NCBI GenBank assembly: GCA_016191465.1
Contig: JACPOP010000001.1
Coordinates: 248,001 to 312,000, forward strand
DNA: 64,000 bases
Direction of reading: 5' to 3'
Source of the DNA: Chloroflexota bacterium
GTDB lineage: Bacteria; Chloroflexota; UBA6077; CF-72
Both the position numbers and the translations under genes were made by a program. Below are positions 1-9,357 of the stretch, piece by piece; the stretch's first letter is position 1, and each line of letters begins with the position of its first letter. The notes below the pieces were generated by a model that was given only the letters and a program-made list of their open reading frames with translations, did not search any database and was not told the DNA's origin.

Positions 1-468
1 GGCCCGACGGGCGCCGCCGGTCTCAGGGCGCGCACGTTCAGGATAGATATCGGCGACGGGGCCAGGCGCCATCCGCTGCTCGCCTGTCCAATGGCTCACT
101 CCTTTTGGCACCCTTCAGCCAGCATCTCGCCGGGCACCCCCCGCGCCGCGGAGCATGCGACAGCCGTCCAAAAGCTACACAGGTCCACCTGCAAGCTGTG
201 CCGCTGCGAAGCGCGAGACCCCTGGGTGCGCGGGCGTCCCGCCCGCTTCGTCGCCCGCGTGGGACGGGCCAGAGGCCCGCGCACCCAGACGACGGTGCGA
301 ACACGCTTGCCTGAACAACATCCCCACGACCGCCCTCGGAAGAACCTGAAAGCTAAAAGCTATCCTTCATCGTCCTGGACACACCGGTGTCCAACGTCTG
401 TCAACCCGGCCGGGCGTTGATGACAACGGCGCCGCGCCCCGGCCCAGTTCTCGTGCTGAGGAGCTGCC
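1..468. other. Non-coding left edge
   Basis: No reading frame here has a recognisable family or a convincing ribosome site. The only structured content is the GC-rich repeat listed separately at 181-358. The first 180 bases show nothing I can name. The stretch ends at the ribosome-binding site of the cyclase gene (GAGGAG near 457-462). Confidence 0.6.
181..358. repeat. Long GC-rich repeat, left copy
   Basis: This stretch recurs in the same orientation at 63626-63803 with only scattered mismatches and about one indel. It contains a dyad: CTGGGTGCGCGGGC near 220-233 is complementary to GCCCGCGCACCCAG near 274-289, so transcripts or single strands could fold into a long hairpin. It looks like a REP/BIME-type intergenic repeat or the end of a mobile element. 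I see no coding potential; arginine-rich frames across it are typical GC-repeat artefacts. Confidence 0.75.
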
Positions 469-1347
469 TTGCGAATTGTCGATCTCACCCAGCCCTGGGG
501 TGACCGGATGCCCACCTGGCCGCAGTTCGCGAGCGTCAAGGTGACCGACATCACCACCCACCAGCGCGATCGTAAGAGCACCGTGCTGGTAGAAACCAAT
601 ATGCACACCGGCACCCATATCGATGCGCCTATCCACTATGCGGAGGGGGGCAAGCATCTCGGGGAGATTCCCCTGGCGGACCTGGTGGGCACCGGCCTGG
701 TGATCGACCTGCGTCCGATCACGAAGCCCTGGGCCTACTACTCGCTGGAGGACGTGTTGGGCTGCGTGCCGAAGGACGAAGAGATCCGCGAGGGCGACAT
801 CGTCGTCTTCTATACCGGCTGGGACCAGTACAACTGGACCAAGCCCACCCGGGACGACGTGATGTACTTCGACCGCCACCCAGGTCCCAGGCCGGAGGTG
901 ATCGACTATCTCATCGATGAGAAGAAGATCAAGTGGATCGGCGCCGACCTGGCATCCATCGATCACTCGCTCTTCGTTCGGGTGCGCTGGATGCGGCCGG
1001 ACCTGGTGGCCGAGTTTGAGCAGATGTATGCGGGCAAGATTGAGGATCTGCTACCCGAGAAGGACTTTGAATACGTCCATTACCGGACCGCGCGGAACAA
1101 CGTGTGCATGCTGGAGAACCTCGGAGGCGAGATCGCCGAGGTTGCCGGGCAGCGCGTCACCATCGGCGCCTTCCCCTGGCGCTGGGAAGGGGGCGAGGGC
1201 TGCATCTGCCGCGTGGCGGCGTTCCTGAGCCTCGACGAGTCGGGCGTGGTGGGAGCCACGCCACCTGGCGCGCAGCCGCGCCAGCACGACGCCCAGACCA
1301 CCCCGGCCCGCATTATGGCCGCCGCACAGCAGCAGGTCGGCTACTGA
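469..1347 (+). CDS. Cyclase family protein (metal-dependent hydrolase)
   Basis: This protein is 292 residues long and belongs to the kynurenine formamidase / isatin hydrolase superfamily, which opens amide or lactone bonds with a metal ion. The family signature HTGTHIDAPIHY lies at residues 46-57 and supplies His and Asp metal ligands. The start is TTG at 469, chosen because GAGGAG lies just upstream at about 457-462. The protein is cytoplasmic, with no signal peptide. It is the first gene of a run continuing into a zinc alcohol dehydrogenase 23 bases downstream, which suggests hydrolysis followed by oxidation. The substrate cannot be read from the sequence; formylkynurenine, isatin or a cyclic ester are all possible. 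Confidence 0.85.
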   Translation: MRIVDLTQPWGDRMPTWPQFASVKVTDITTHQRDRKSTVLVETNMHTGTHIDAPIHYAEGGKHLGEIPLADLVGTGLVIDLRPITKPWAYYSLEDVLGCVPKDEEIREGDIVVFYTGWDQYNWTKPTRDDVMYFDRHPGPRPEVIDYLIDEKKIKWIGADLASIDHSLFVRVRWMRPDLVAEFEQMYAGKIEDLLPEKDFEYVHYRTARNNVCMLENLGGEIAEVAGQRVTIGAFPWRWEGGEGCICRVAAFLSLDESGVVGATPPGAQPRQHDAQTTPARIMAAAQQQVGY

Positions 1348-1370
1348 GCCGGCGGCCCGGAGGAACCTGC

Positions 1371-2489
1371 ATGACCATCACGACTTCCACTCTCGCCACC
1401 AACGGCCGAGCATCGTCCCCGATCCCAAGCTCGATGCGAGCGTTGGTGCTCACCGCACCGCACGAGCACGAGATCCGTGACGTTCCCACTCCGCGACCCG
1501 GACCGATGGAGGTGCTGTGCCTGGTTGAAGCGGTGGCGATCTGCGGCACGGACCTGCACATCTACGAGGGCAGGTTCCCCGGCCGCTGGCCCAGGAGCTA
1601 CCCCTATATCCCCGGCCACGAGTGGTCAGGCACGGTAGTAGAGATTGGGCCAGGAGTCGCCGACATTGGCATGTTCGCCGTGGGCGACCGGGTGGCGGGC
1701 ACGTCGCACGCGGGGTGTGGTTACTGCCGCATGTGTACCACCGGCCGCTACAACCTGTGTGAGAACTACGGCAAGGAGCCGATCCACCATCAGTACGGCC
1801 ACTACAGTCAGGGTGCCGACGCCCAATACGTGGTGCACTCCATCAAGTCGGTCTTCAAGCTGCCAGACGAGATTGACCTGCCGCTGGGTGCCATGGTCGA
1901 TACCGCGAGCATCGCGCTCCACTCCGTGAAGCGGCCCGGCATCAACGCCGGGGATGTGGCGGTGGTGGTCGGCCCCGGCCCCATGGGCATGCTGACCGCC
2001 GACTGCGCGCTGGCGCTCGGCGCCGCCCACGTGATCATCACCGGCTCCGGCGAACGGCTCCAGAAGGCTCTTGATCTGGGCTTCGACGTGATCGACTACA
2101 AGGCAGAAGACCCGGTCGCAGCGGTGAAAGCGCGCACCGGCGGCAAGGGCGCCAACGTGGCAATCGACACCGGCGGAACGCTCAGCAGCATTCGCCAGGC
2201 AGTGGACGTACTGCGCAAGGGGGGCCGCGTGGCGTTCACCGGCGTCCCGACCGAAGGAGACTCAGCCCTGCCGATGCAGAAGATCGTGCTGGAGGAGATC
2301 GACCTCTTCGGCGTACGTGCGAACCGCAACACCATGGAAGAGGCCATCGCGCTCATCGTGGCCGGCCGCATCCGAGTGAAGCCGTTGGTCACCCACACCT
2401 TCAAGCTGGAGCAGTACGGGACGGCGCTCCACACCTTCGCTGACCGGGTCGACGGCGCGCTCAAGGTGCTCGTCTATCCCAACGAATGA
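1371..2489 (+). CDS. Zinc-dependent alcohol dehydrogenase (MDR family) 1
   Basis: This is a medium-chain dehydrogenase of 372 residues. Catalytic zinc ligands are visible as Cys58 (in ICGTD) and His83-Glu84 (in GHEW). A cysteine cluster near residues 118-132 (CGYCRMC..C) would bind structural zinc. A Rossmann motif VVGPGPMGM follows. The start is ATG 1371, preceded by GGAGG at 1359-1363. It gives a 21-residue Ser/Thr-rich extension before the usual MRALV start of the family. It probably oxidises a polyol or sugar-acid hydroxyl with NAD(P). The stop overlaps the next gene's start (ATGA, 2486-2489), so the two are translationally coupled. Confidence 0.9.
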   Translation: MTITTSTLATNGRASSPIPSSMRALVLTAPHEHEIRDVPTPRPGPMEVLCLVEAVAICGTDLHIYEGRFPGRWPRSYPYIPGHEWSGTVVEIGPGVADIGMFAVGDRVAGTSHAGCGYCRMCTTGRYNLCENYGKEPIHHQYGHYSQGADAQYVVHSIKSVFKLPDEIDLPLGAMVDTASIALHSVKRPGINAGDVAVVVGPGPMGMLTADCALALGAAHVIITGSGERLQKALDLGFDVIDYKAEDPVAAVKARTGGKGANVAIDTGGTLSSIRQAVDVLRKGGRVAFTGVPTEGDSALPMQKIVLEEIDLFGVRANRNTMEEAIALIVAGRIRVKPLVTHTFKLEQYGTALHTFADRVDGALKVLVYPNE

Positions 2490-3670
2490 CGACTGAGGCG
2501 ACCACTGTTGGCGGAGCCCAGCTGCCAGGTTGGCCGCTCTCCTCGGCCGAGCAGGCCCACCTGACCTCCTCGGTCGCGGTGCCACCCACCATGCGTGCGG
2601 TGGTGTACCCGGAGCCGAACCGCTTCGAGGTGCGCGACGACGTCCCGGTACCACCGCTCGGTCCCGGCGAGGCGCTCGTGAGGGTGATGAGCACCACCAT
2701 CTGCGCCACCGACCAGAAGATTCTGTCTGGCCAGTTCCCCGGCACGCGCTTTCCGCACATTCCCGGTCACGAGTTCGCGGGCGAGGTTGCTGCCGTGGGG
2801 CCAGCCGTGGACGAAGTACAGCCAGGTGACCGTGTTGGTGTGGAGGTGCATGTGGGCTGTGGCCGCTGCCCCCGCTGCCTTGAAGGCTTTTACCAGCTGT
2901 GCGAAAACTACGGGCGGCCGGAGAAGGGCCATGCCCATATCGGTTTCACCGTTCCCGGTGGCCTCGCCGAGTATGCCCTCGTCCCGATCAAGGCCCTCCA
3001 TCCGCTGCCGGCCGAGCTCACCTGGGACCAGGGCGCGTTCACCGACAACATCGGAATCGCCCTATACGCGGTCGAACGCGGCCAGTTGCGGCCGGGCGAG
3101 AGCGTGGTCGTCGTAGGCCCCGGCGCCTTCGGTGCGCTGGCGATCCAGGTCGCCCGGGCCATGGGCGCTGGCCGCGTCATCATGCTTGGCACCCGCCCGG
3201 AGCGGTTGGCCCGTATGGCAGGCCTTGGGGCGGACGCGCTCATCGCGGCCCGAGGGAAGGAAGCGGTAGAGCAAGTCAAGGACTCGCTCGGCGGCAAAGG
3301 GGCCGACGTGGTGGTGGAGTTCGCCGGCACCGCCGACGCAGCGCGGCAGGCGATCCAACTCGCGCGGCGGGGTGGCCGGGTAGTTCTGGCGGGGGCTACG
3401 GGCCCCGGCCGCGAGCTGAGCGGTGTGGATCTCAGCACTATCGTGCGCGGGCACCTGGACATCTACGGATCGCTTGCCAACCCGAAGGGTGTCTCTCGCC
3501 GCGGCCTCGAGCTGATCGCCCGCGGTGCCGTGGACGTGTCGCCGCTTATCACCCACCACTTCGCCCTCGCGGACTTTGCGGCGGCATGGGACACCTTCGT
3601 CCAGCGCCGTGACGGCGCCATTCGCGTCATGCTTCACCCCTACACTGGAATGGCGGCCACGCCCCGATGA
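2486..3670 (+). CDS. Zinc-dependent alcohol dehydrogenase (MDR family) 2
   Basis: This second medium-chain dehydrogenase has 394 residues and overlaps its predecessor by four bases. Cys73 and His95-Glu96 (GHEF) are the catalytic zinc ligands, and a CGRCPRC cluster gives the structural zinc site. The nucleotide-binding motif is VVGPGAFGALA. Like gene 1 it has an N-terminal extension, here 35 residues ending in VPPTMRA, instead of starting at MRAVV. Two adjacent but diverged dehydrogenases suggest consecutive oxidations or two related substrates. The exact substrate is unknown. Confidence 0.9.
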   Translation: MTTEATTVGGAQLPGWPLSSAEQAHLTSSVAVPPTMRAVVYPEPNRFEVRDDVPVPPLGPGEALVRVMSTTICATDQKILSGQFPGTRFPHIPGHEFAGEVAAVGPAVDEVQPGDRVGVEVHVGCGRCPRCLEGFYQLCENYGRPEKGHAHIGFTVPGGLAEYALVPIKALHPLPAELTWDQGAFTDNIGIALYAVERGQLRPGESVVVVGPGAFGALAIQVARAMGAGRVIMLGTRPERLARMAGLGADALIAARGKEAVEQVKDSLGGKGADVVVEFAGTADAARQAIQLARRGGRVVLAGATGPGRELSGVDLSTIVRGHLDIYGSLANPKGVSRRGLELIARGAVDVSPLITHHFALADFAAAWDTFVQRRDGAIRVMLHPYTGMAATPR

Positions 3671-3866
3671 CACTCCCCGAAACGCGCCGCACCACGTGTC
3701 CCGCTGACCAGATACCAGCGGTGCCCCCGCTGATTCGCACCTTCCGCCATTTCGTATCGCCATACCGCGCCGGCGCTGTGCGCGCCACCAGCCACGCAGC
3801 TTCGGCAACAACACGACCGTGTGTGTCGCGCCTGCACGATCAGCATCGCATCCTTGAGGAGCGATC

Positions 3867-4964
3867 ATGACCACCACACGTGAATCTGAGGCCGCACCTG
3901 CGGCGGACCGGAGCCTTGAGCGCGCGAAATCAGCCTGGAAGCCACGTCTCCTGGCGAATGGGGTGGAGCCGTACGACTACGAGCGCACGACGGCAAGGGT
4001 GAAGCACTGGGAAGACTGGCCGAGCGCATGGGACGAAGTGGCCCGCGAGCACGCGCGCTCCGCCGAGCAGGCCGCGGGGGACGGCCGTCCGGCTACCGCC
4101 GCAAATTACGCTCGACTGGCAGCCCTGGCCCACCACTTCGCTTATTTTGCCCTGCCGCGCCCGCGCGCGGCGTGGATCGCCGCGCAACGCGCGAAAGCGA
4201 TCCTCTACCGAAAGGCCGCTCCATACCTCGATCCGCCCGCGGAGCACGTGGAGATCCCGTTGGAAGGTGTCCGCCTTCCCGGGTACCTGCGCAAGCCCCG
4301 AGACGTGGCACGGCCGGCGGTGGTGTTGTTCCTCTCAGGCCTGGACTCCACCAAGGAGGAGCACGCCACCTTCGAAGCGGTGCTCCTCCGGCGCGGCCTT
4401 GCTACCCTGACCTTCGACGGTCCCGGCCAGGGAGAGGTGTGGGAGCACATGCCCGGCCGGGTGGACTGGGAGAAGGCGGCGACCGCGGCGGTCGATTTCG
4501 TGCACACGCGCGCTGACCTGGATGCCACTCGGATTGGCACGCTAGGGGTGAGTTTGGGCGGCTACCTGGCGGCCCGCAGCGCCTCGCTTGAGCCGCGCCT
4601 CCGGGCCGTGGCCGTGTGCGGTGGCCGGTTCGACCAGGCCGCGCGCGAGCTCGACGATCCGCTGCACGTGCCGCGTCTCCTGCACTTCTGGAACGTGGAG
4701 GGGATAGAAGACCTGGTGCCGAAGCTCCAGGCTTCCACGCTGGACGGCGTCATTCAGCGGCTGAACAGTCCCTTGCTGGTGGTGCACGGCGATCTCGACA
4801 CCCTGTCGCCCACGGCCGGCGCCCGGCGGATCTACGACGCCGCGCCGGTGCAAGACAAGCAGTGGGTGCTGTATCCCGAGGGCAACCACGTGTGCAACAA
4901 CATTCCCCACCACTACCGCCCGCTTGTGGCGGACTGGCTGGCTGAGCGGCTCGGGGCCAGCTAG
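3867..4964 (+). CDS. Alpha/beta hydrolase, dihydroxypseudooxynicotine-hydrolase-like
   Basis: The protein has 365 residues. A helical N-terminal part of about 130 residues is followed by an alpha/beta hydrolase fold. The nucleophile elbow is GVSLGGY with Ser229, the acid is in HGDLD (309-311), and the histidine is in EGNH (His341). The long helical leader and catalytic order resemble the FrsA/DUF1100 group that includes 2,6-dihydroxypseudooxynicotine hydrolase, a C-C bond hydrolase. The ATG start has GAGGAG just upstream. It follows the two dehydrogenases after a 196-base gap that shows nothing distinctive. C-C, ester or amide hydrolysis are all possible. Confidence 0.8.
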   Translation: MTTTRESEAAPAADRSLERAKSAWKPRLLANGVEPYDYERTTARVKHWEDWPSAWDEVAREHARSAEQAAGDGRPATAANYARLAALAHHFAYFALPRPRAAWIAAQRAKAILYRKAAPYLDPPAEHVEIPLEGVRLPGYLRKPRDVARPAVVLFLSGLDSTKEEHATFEAVLLRRGLATLTFDGPGQGEVWEHMPGRVDWEKAATAAVDFVHTRADLDATRIGTLGVSLGGYLAARSASLEPRLRAVAVCGGRFDQAARELDDPLHVPRLLHFWNVEGIEDLVPKLQASTLDGVIQRLNSPLLVVHGDLDTLSPTAGARRIYDAAPVQDKQWVLYPEGNHVCNNIPHHYRPLVADWLAERLGAS

Positions 4965-4976
4965 CCAGGGGGCCGT

Positions 4977-5978
4977 TCAGCGGGTGAGGCCGAGGAGTTG
5001 CGCGGCGGTTCCACCCAACACCTGCGCCTGGTCCGATGCCGAGAGCGCGCTAGCACGGACTCGATTCACCGGGTCGGCGTCGCCTGATTCGAAGGGAAAG
5101 TCGCTGCCCATCAGGAGACGCTCGGGCCCTACCAGGCCGGCGAGGTAATCCATGGTCCGCGGCTCGTTCAGCACGGTGTCGAAGTAGCAGCGCTTGAGAA
5201 CCTCCAACGGGTCCAGGGTAGCGCCGCGGCTGTGCGGCTCCGGCCGGCTGGCAAACACTTTGCGCAACCGTCCAATCTGGAACGGCAAGAGCCCTCCCCC
5301 GTGCGCGAAGCTCACCTTCAGACGCGGGTGGCGCTCGATCACCCCACCGAACATCAGGCGCGCCAACGCCATCGTGGTCTGAAGCGGGTTGCCAAGAGCA
5401 TTGAACAAGAAGTAGGCGCGTAACGCGGGCAAGGGGTTGTCCTCGTACGGGTGGACCAGAACCAGCGTGCCGAGCGCTTCCGTGGCATCCCAGAAGGGCT
5501 CGAAGGAGGGGTCGTCCAGGAACCGATCGCCCACGAACGTGCCGATCTGGACGGCGCGGAAGTCCAGGCGGTTGAGCGCATCTTCAAGCACCTGTACCGC
5601 CATTCTCGGGTCCTGGAGCGGCACCGTGGCGGAACCGAGGTACCGGTCCGGGTGGGATTGCACGATCTCTGCGATCGTCTCGTTCTGGAGCCGGCTGAAG
5701 GCCGCGCCCTCCGCGGGCGGCAGGCGATAGCCGGTCAGATCGGCCCAGGAGGACAGTACCTGCACGTCCACGCCCTGCTGGTCCATGGCCGCGAGGCGCA
5801 CGTCGAGCTGCCCAAGCTCGGGCGGGAAGGGCTTACTGGACGAGCCGCCCGCCATCCGAGCGACGACGCCGCCATCGGCCAGGTCTTCCAGCTCGATTCC
5901 GTAGGTTGGACCGCCGCGGCGGAGCGTGCTTATGAGCTCCGGCGAGATGATGTGGGCGTGAATGTCAATCACTGCCAT
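4977..5978 (-). CDS. Amidohydrolase family protein (ACMSD-like)
   Basis: This 333-residue TIM-barrel metalloenzyme belongs to the amidohydrolase-2 group. It begins MAVIDIHAHI, giving the two-histidine metal motif at residues 7 and 9. Further family motifs are SFAHGGG in the middle and GSDFPFESGD near the C-terminus, where Asp is the catalytic metal ligand. Relatives decarboxylate aromatic or muconate acids (ACMSD, 2,6-dihydroxybenzoate decarboxylase) or hydrolyse lactones. It converges on the alpha/beta hydrolase with a 12-base gap. A role in decarboxylating a ring-derived acid is an inference. Confidence 0.82.
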   Translation of the reverse strand: MAVIDIHAHIISPELISTLRRGGPTYGIELEDLADGGVVARMAGGSSSKPFPPELGQLDVRLAAMDQQGVDVQVLSSWADLTGYRLPPAEGAAFSRLQNETIAEIVQSHPDRYLGSATVPLQDPRMAVQVLEDALNRLDFRAVQIGTFVGDRFLDDPSFEPFWDATEALGTLVLVHPYEDNPLPALRAYFLFNALGNPLQTTMALARLMFGGVIERHPRLKVSFAHGGGLLPFQIGRLRKVFASRPEPHSRGATLDPLEVLKRCYFDTVLNEPRTMDYLAGLVGPERLLMGSDFPFESGDADPVNRVRASALSASDQAQVLGGTAAQLLGLTR

Positions 5979-6100
5979 CGCTGCCTACTTTCGTGCATGA
6001 AGCGAGGGTAGCGATCTGGTTCCACCCCCATGGCAGAGCGACACGATCGGGCTCGCGTCGCTCTGCCACATTGGACGAAGTATGGTTCGAGATCCAGCGC

Positions 6101-6964
6101 TCAGACGTGGACTTCCTCACGCCACGGCGCGATACGCTTCTCAATGCTACTCATCAGTGCCACGAGGCCGACAGAGCTCGCGACAAGTACCGCGAGCATA
6201 GCGAACATGGTCGCGGGATCCATCTGCTGGCCCGCACGCTCGATGAGGTAGCCGATGCCCTTGCTACTGCCAAAGAACTCGCTGACCAGCAAGCCGATCA
6301 GCGCCCGGCCAATGCCTTGCCGAACACCGGTCATGATGAACGGCACGGTAAACGGCAGCACGACCCGCGTGTACAACTGCCGCTTCGAGGCACCGAAGAC
6401 CCGCGCGGCCTTGAGGAGCGACTGATCCACGGTCTTCACGCCGTCCATCGAGCTCACGAGGATGGGCATCACACCGCTGAGGAAGATGATGATGATCTTC
6501 GCCTGAGGCGAGAAGCCGAGCCAGAGGATAAACAGCGGCACCAGCGCGATACGCGGTGTGGCGTACAGGGCCCACACGTATGGACCGAGGATGCGGTTCA
6601 CCAACCGTGAGGCGCCCATGAGCAGGCCGAGGGGGATGCCGAAGATGATGGAGAGGACAAACCCCACTGTGAAGTTGGTCAGGCTGTATTGGACGTTCGT
6701 CCACAACTGGCCCGTCTGGATGAGGTCTACCAGCGACGCCACCATGTCGGTCGGCAGTGGCAGGAACAGCTTTGAGACAAAACCACTTGCCACAACCCAC
6801 TGCCAGATGGCGAAGAACGTCCCCACATTCAGCAGGGTGATGAGCGTGGGGCCAAAGCGCTTCCAGGCTGCCGTTGCAAACGGCTCGGGCGGTGCCGCGC
6901 GCTCGCGCGCCACCGCTGAGCTCTCGCTGGTCGCTAGTGGGCTTGCCGTTCCTACAGTCGCCAT
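6101..6964 (-). CDS. ABC transporter permease, SsuC/TauC-like
   Basis: This inner-membrane permease has about 287 residues and six predicted hydrophobic helices. The EAA-type cytoplasmic loop (GASKRQLYTRVVLPFTVP) contacts the ATPase. It belongs to the BPD_transp_1 family that imports nitrate, sulfonates, taurine or aromatic acids. ATG 6964 is chosen because a GGGGGGACGG stretch sits directly upstream; an in-frame start at 7024 exists but adds an Arg/Cys-rich, unconserved leader. Its ATPase lies upstream on the same strand, and the matching binding lipoprotein is probably the one at 17885. The spacer to the ATPase carries a diverged copy of a repeat also seen near livF/livH. Confidence 0.88.
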   Translation of the reverse strand: MATVGTASPLATSESSAVARERAAPPEPFATAAWKRFGPTLITLLNVGTFFAIWQWVVASGFVSKLFLPLPTDMVASLVDLIQTGQLWTNVQYSLTNFTVGFVLSIIFGIPLGLLMGASRLVNRILGPYVWALYATPRIALVPLFILWLGFSPQAKIIIIFLSGVMPILVSSMDGVKTVDQSLLKAARVFGASKRQLYTRVVLPFTVPFIMTGVRQGIGRALIGLLVSEFFGSSKGIGYLIERAGQQMDPATMFAMLAVLVASSVGLVALMSSIEKRIAPWREEVHV

Positions 6965-6989
6965 CCGTCCCCCCGCTCGGCACCTGCAC

Positions 6990-7065
6990 GCACCGTTGGC
7001 ACGTTTCTCCGGAGCTGACCGCACCGGTCGGTCGTTTCTGACGACGAAGCACCAGTTGCTTCGTT
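6990..7065. repeat. Diverged copy of ABC-associated repeat
   Basis: In the ATPase-permease spacer, TTGGCACGTTTCTCCGG (6996-7012) resembles TGGCATGTTTCTACGG in the two copies near livF/livH. The tail ACGAAGCACCAGTTGCTT matches their tails at about two thirds of positions. Homology is likely but not certain, because the middle part is replaced. Confidence 0.4.
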
Positions 7066-7126
7066 ACCGCGTGTGAGCATAGTAAGCCTCCTCCATCGCC
7101 CTGCTGCAAATACTCGCCCGCCCACC

Positions 7127-7972
7127 TCAGCCGCCCCGCGCAACGTTTCCCTGCACTTCCTTCTGCAGCAAGCCCCAGGCGTGCTCACGGATGGGCACGA
7201 AGAGGGGGTGCGCCTTGGTGTCATATTCCCATCGCGGCCTCGGCAATGGCACCGGGATGATCTCCCGGATCTGTCCCGGGCGGGAGGAGATGACCACGAT
7301 GCGATCTCCGAGCGTGATAGCTTCGTCAATGCTGTGGGTGATGAAGATGACCGTCTGGCCGGTCTGGGCGAGGATCCGCTCGAGCTCACCCTGCATGACC
7401 TCCCGGGTCATGGCGTCCACGGCGGCGAACGGCTCGTCCATCAGCAGGATCTGCGGCTCGGTGACCAATGCCCGGGCCAGCCCAACGCGCTGGCGCATGC
7501 CTCCAGAGAGCTCGTGGGGGTAGCTCCGTTCGAAGCCTCTCAGCCCCACCAGCTCGATGAAGCGCTGCACCGTGTCGCGCCCGCCCGGCTGTTTGAGCCG
7601 GCCCTGGAGGTCCAAGCCGAAGGCCACGTTGTCCCAGGCGGATAGCCACGGCATCAGCGCGTACTCCTGGAAGACCATCGCCCGGTCGGGCCCTGGACCC
7701 TCAATAGGCTTTCCGCCGACGGTAATGGTGCCTTCCGACGGCGGCAGCAAACCGGCCACCGTGTTGATGAACGTCGTCTTCCCGCACCCGGAGGGTCCGA
7801 GCACCGCAAGGAATTCGCCCGCGTAGACCGTGAGCGTGAAGCCGTGCAGCGCCACGAGCCGTGTCTTTTCCCGGCGGCGCTCATACTCGATCGTCAGGTC
7901 CCGCGCCTCAACCGTGGCGCGCTGGGGCAGGGTGGCCGTGGCGCCACCGCTCGCGACGAGCGACTCAGGCAT
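7127..7972 (-). CDS. ABC transporter ATP-binding protein, SsuB/TauB-like
   Basis: The ATPase has about 281 residues and powers the permease downstream. Walker A is GPSGCGKTT, the signature is LSGGMRQRVGLARAL, Walker B is ILLMDEPFAAVD, and the switch histidine is in FITHS. The family includes nitrate, sulfonate, taurine and pyrimidine-precursor importers. ATG 7972 overlaps the stop of the preceding acyl-CoA dehydrogenase (TGA 7967-7965), which argues for coupling. ATG 7993 and GTG 8005 are in-frame alternatives. It sits between a catabolic enzyme and the permease, so import and metabolism of one substrate are probably co-expressed. Confidence 0.9.
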   Translation of the reverse strand: MPESLVASGGATATLPQRATVEARDLTIEYERRREKTRLVALHGFTLTVYAGEFLAVLGPSGCGKTTFINTVAGLLPPSEGTITVGGKPIEGPGPDRAMVFQEYALMPWLSAWDNVAFGLDLQGRLKQPGGRDTVQRFIELVGLRGFERSYPHELSGGMRQRVGLARALVTEPQILLMDEPFAAVDAMTREVMQGELERILAQTGQTVIFITHSIDEAITLGDRIVVISSRPGQIREIIPVPLPRPRWEYDTKAHPLFVPIREHAWGLLQKEVQGNVARGG

Positions 7973-9188
7973 GACGGTCGACCCCAATAGCATCGATGCG
8001 GCCACGCTCTTGCTCGGCCTGGAGTGTTCCCAGCTTCAATAGCATCAGCGGGTTTGTCCCGTTCCCATGCGTGAGTGTTAGTGCATCCCGCACCAACTTT
8101 TCCACCGGCCAGTCGTTCATGATTCCCCACCCTCCAAAAAGATGCATGGCTTGTTGCGTGACAGTGATGGCCATCTGCGTTCCGACCACCCTAGCGGCCC
8201 AGGAAAGCTCCGATGCGGCGGTTGAGCCGCCCTGTCCCAGGGTCCAGGCGGCGCGCCACACCAGGCTGCGAGCCGCTTCAATCTGGGCGCACATCTGGCC
8301 CAGCTCGTGGCCCACGAGCTGGTGCTGATACAGGAGTCGGCCTCCCTGGACACGCTCCGTCGACCAGTGCAGGGCGCGCTCGTACGCGGCCCGTGCCAGA
8401 CCGACGGCCATCGCCCCGTTGGTGATGTTGGCGGAGACCATCGCCCGCTCATGCGCCTCAAACCCGCTGCCCACCTCCGTCACGGCGTATTCGAATGGTA
8501 TGCGGCACTCCTCGAATGATAGGTCGGCCTGCGGGGACGTGCGCTGGCCGAGCTTCTGATAGGTCGGCCCGACCTGGAGGCCAGGCGTCTCCACGGGTAC
8601 CAGAAACATGGTCAGCCCCGTGCTGATCCCTACGGTGGGATCAGTGCGCCCGAACACGAAATATACACTGGCGATACCCGCGTTGGTCACCATCCGCTTC
8701 TGCCCGTTGAGCACCCAATCATCGCGTTCTCGGCGCACGGACAGCATGGCGCCCTCGCCCGGCGCGTCATGCGGGAGCGCGTTGTCGCTGCCGGCCCGCG
8801 GCTCGGTCATGGCCGAAGCTGGCACGAACCGCTCGTCGTGCAGCAAGCGGTCCAGGATCATCGCGCGTGGACCCGGTGCGAGCCCGCGCGCGATGACACG
8901 CGCAAAGCGCCAGTAATGGCGGAAGTAGTAACAGACGCTCACGTCGCCGATGGCGAGCTCCTCCGCCACCAGCGCCAACGTGAGGTGGTCGGCACCAGCA
9001 CCGCCGAGGTCCGTTGGCAACGGCAGCGTCTTGAGCCCGAGAGCCGCGCCCGGCGCCATGACGTCCCACGGGAAGTCCGCGGCCGTCTCGAGCCGATCAA
9101 GCCGAGTGCGCGCCGGTGCGACCACGTCCCGGACGTACACGCGGATCTGCTCGACCAGCGCCTGCTGTTGGGGGGTGAGGCTGAAATC
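7965..9188 (-). CDS. Acyl-CoA dehydrogenase family protein
   Basis: This FAD-dependent dehydrogenase has about 407 residues. It begins in the classic form (V)DFSLTPQQQALVEQ and has N-terminal helical, middle beta and C-terminal helical parts (RxGxVxR-like stretches, MHLFGGWG and HGNGTNPLM near the end). It would introduce a double bond into an acyl-CoA, or act as an acyl-CoA-independent desaturase or monooxygenase as some members do. GTG 9188 fits the family N-terminus, while ATG 9227 and GTG 9230 also lie in frame. No CoA ligase or enoyl-CoA hydratase is next to it, so a non-CoA substrate is possible. Confidence 0.85.
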   Translation of the reverse strand, partial: DFSLTPQQQALVEQIRVYVRDVVAPARTRLDRLETAADFPWDVMAPGAALGLKTLPLPTDLGGAGADHLTLALVAEELAIGDVSVCYYFRHYWRFARVIARGLAPGPRAMILDRLLHDERFVPASAMTEPRAGSDNALPHDAPGEGAMLSVRRERDDWVLNGQKRMVTNAGIASVYFVFGRTDPTVGISTGLTMFLVPVETPGLQVGPTYQKLGQRTSPQADLSFEECRIPFEYAVTEVGSGFEAHERAMVSANITNGAMAVGLARAAYERALHWSTERVQGGRLLYQHQLVGHELGQMCAQIEAARSLVWRAAWTLGQGGSTAASELSWAARVVGTQMAITVTQQAMHLFGGWGIMNDWPVEKLVRDALTLTHGNGTNPLMLLKLGTLQAEQERGRIDAIGVDRHA

Positions 9189-9357
9189 CACTCGTCGATC
9201 AACGCATGGCGCGCCTGCCGACCGCATCACCTTGGGTCGGTACAGCGCTGGTGACTATGGTCTGGCGGGTTTCACTCACCCGGCACGCGAACCCGAAGGC
9301 GACTTGCACGAAACCCAGGGCAATTGCCGTGCGATGCTGCCGTCGAGCACGGAGGCC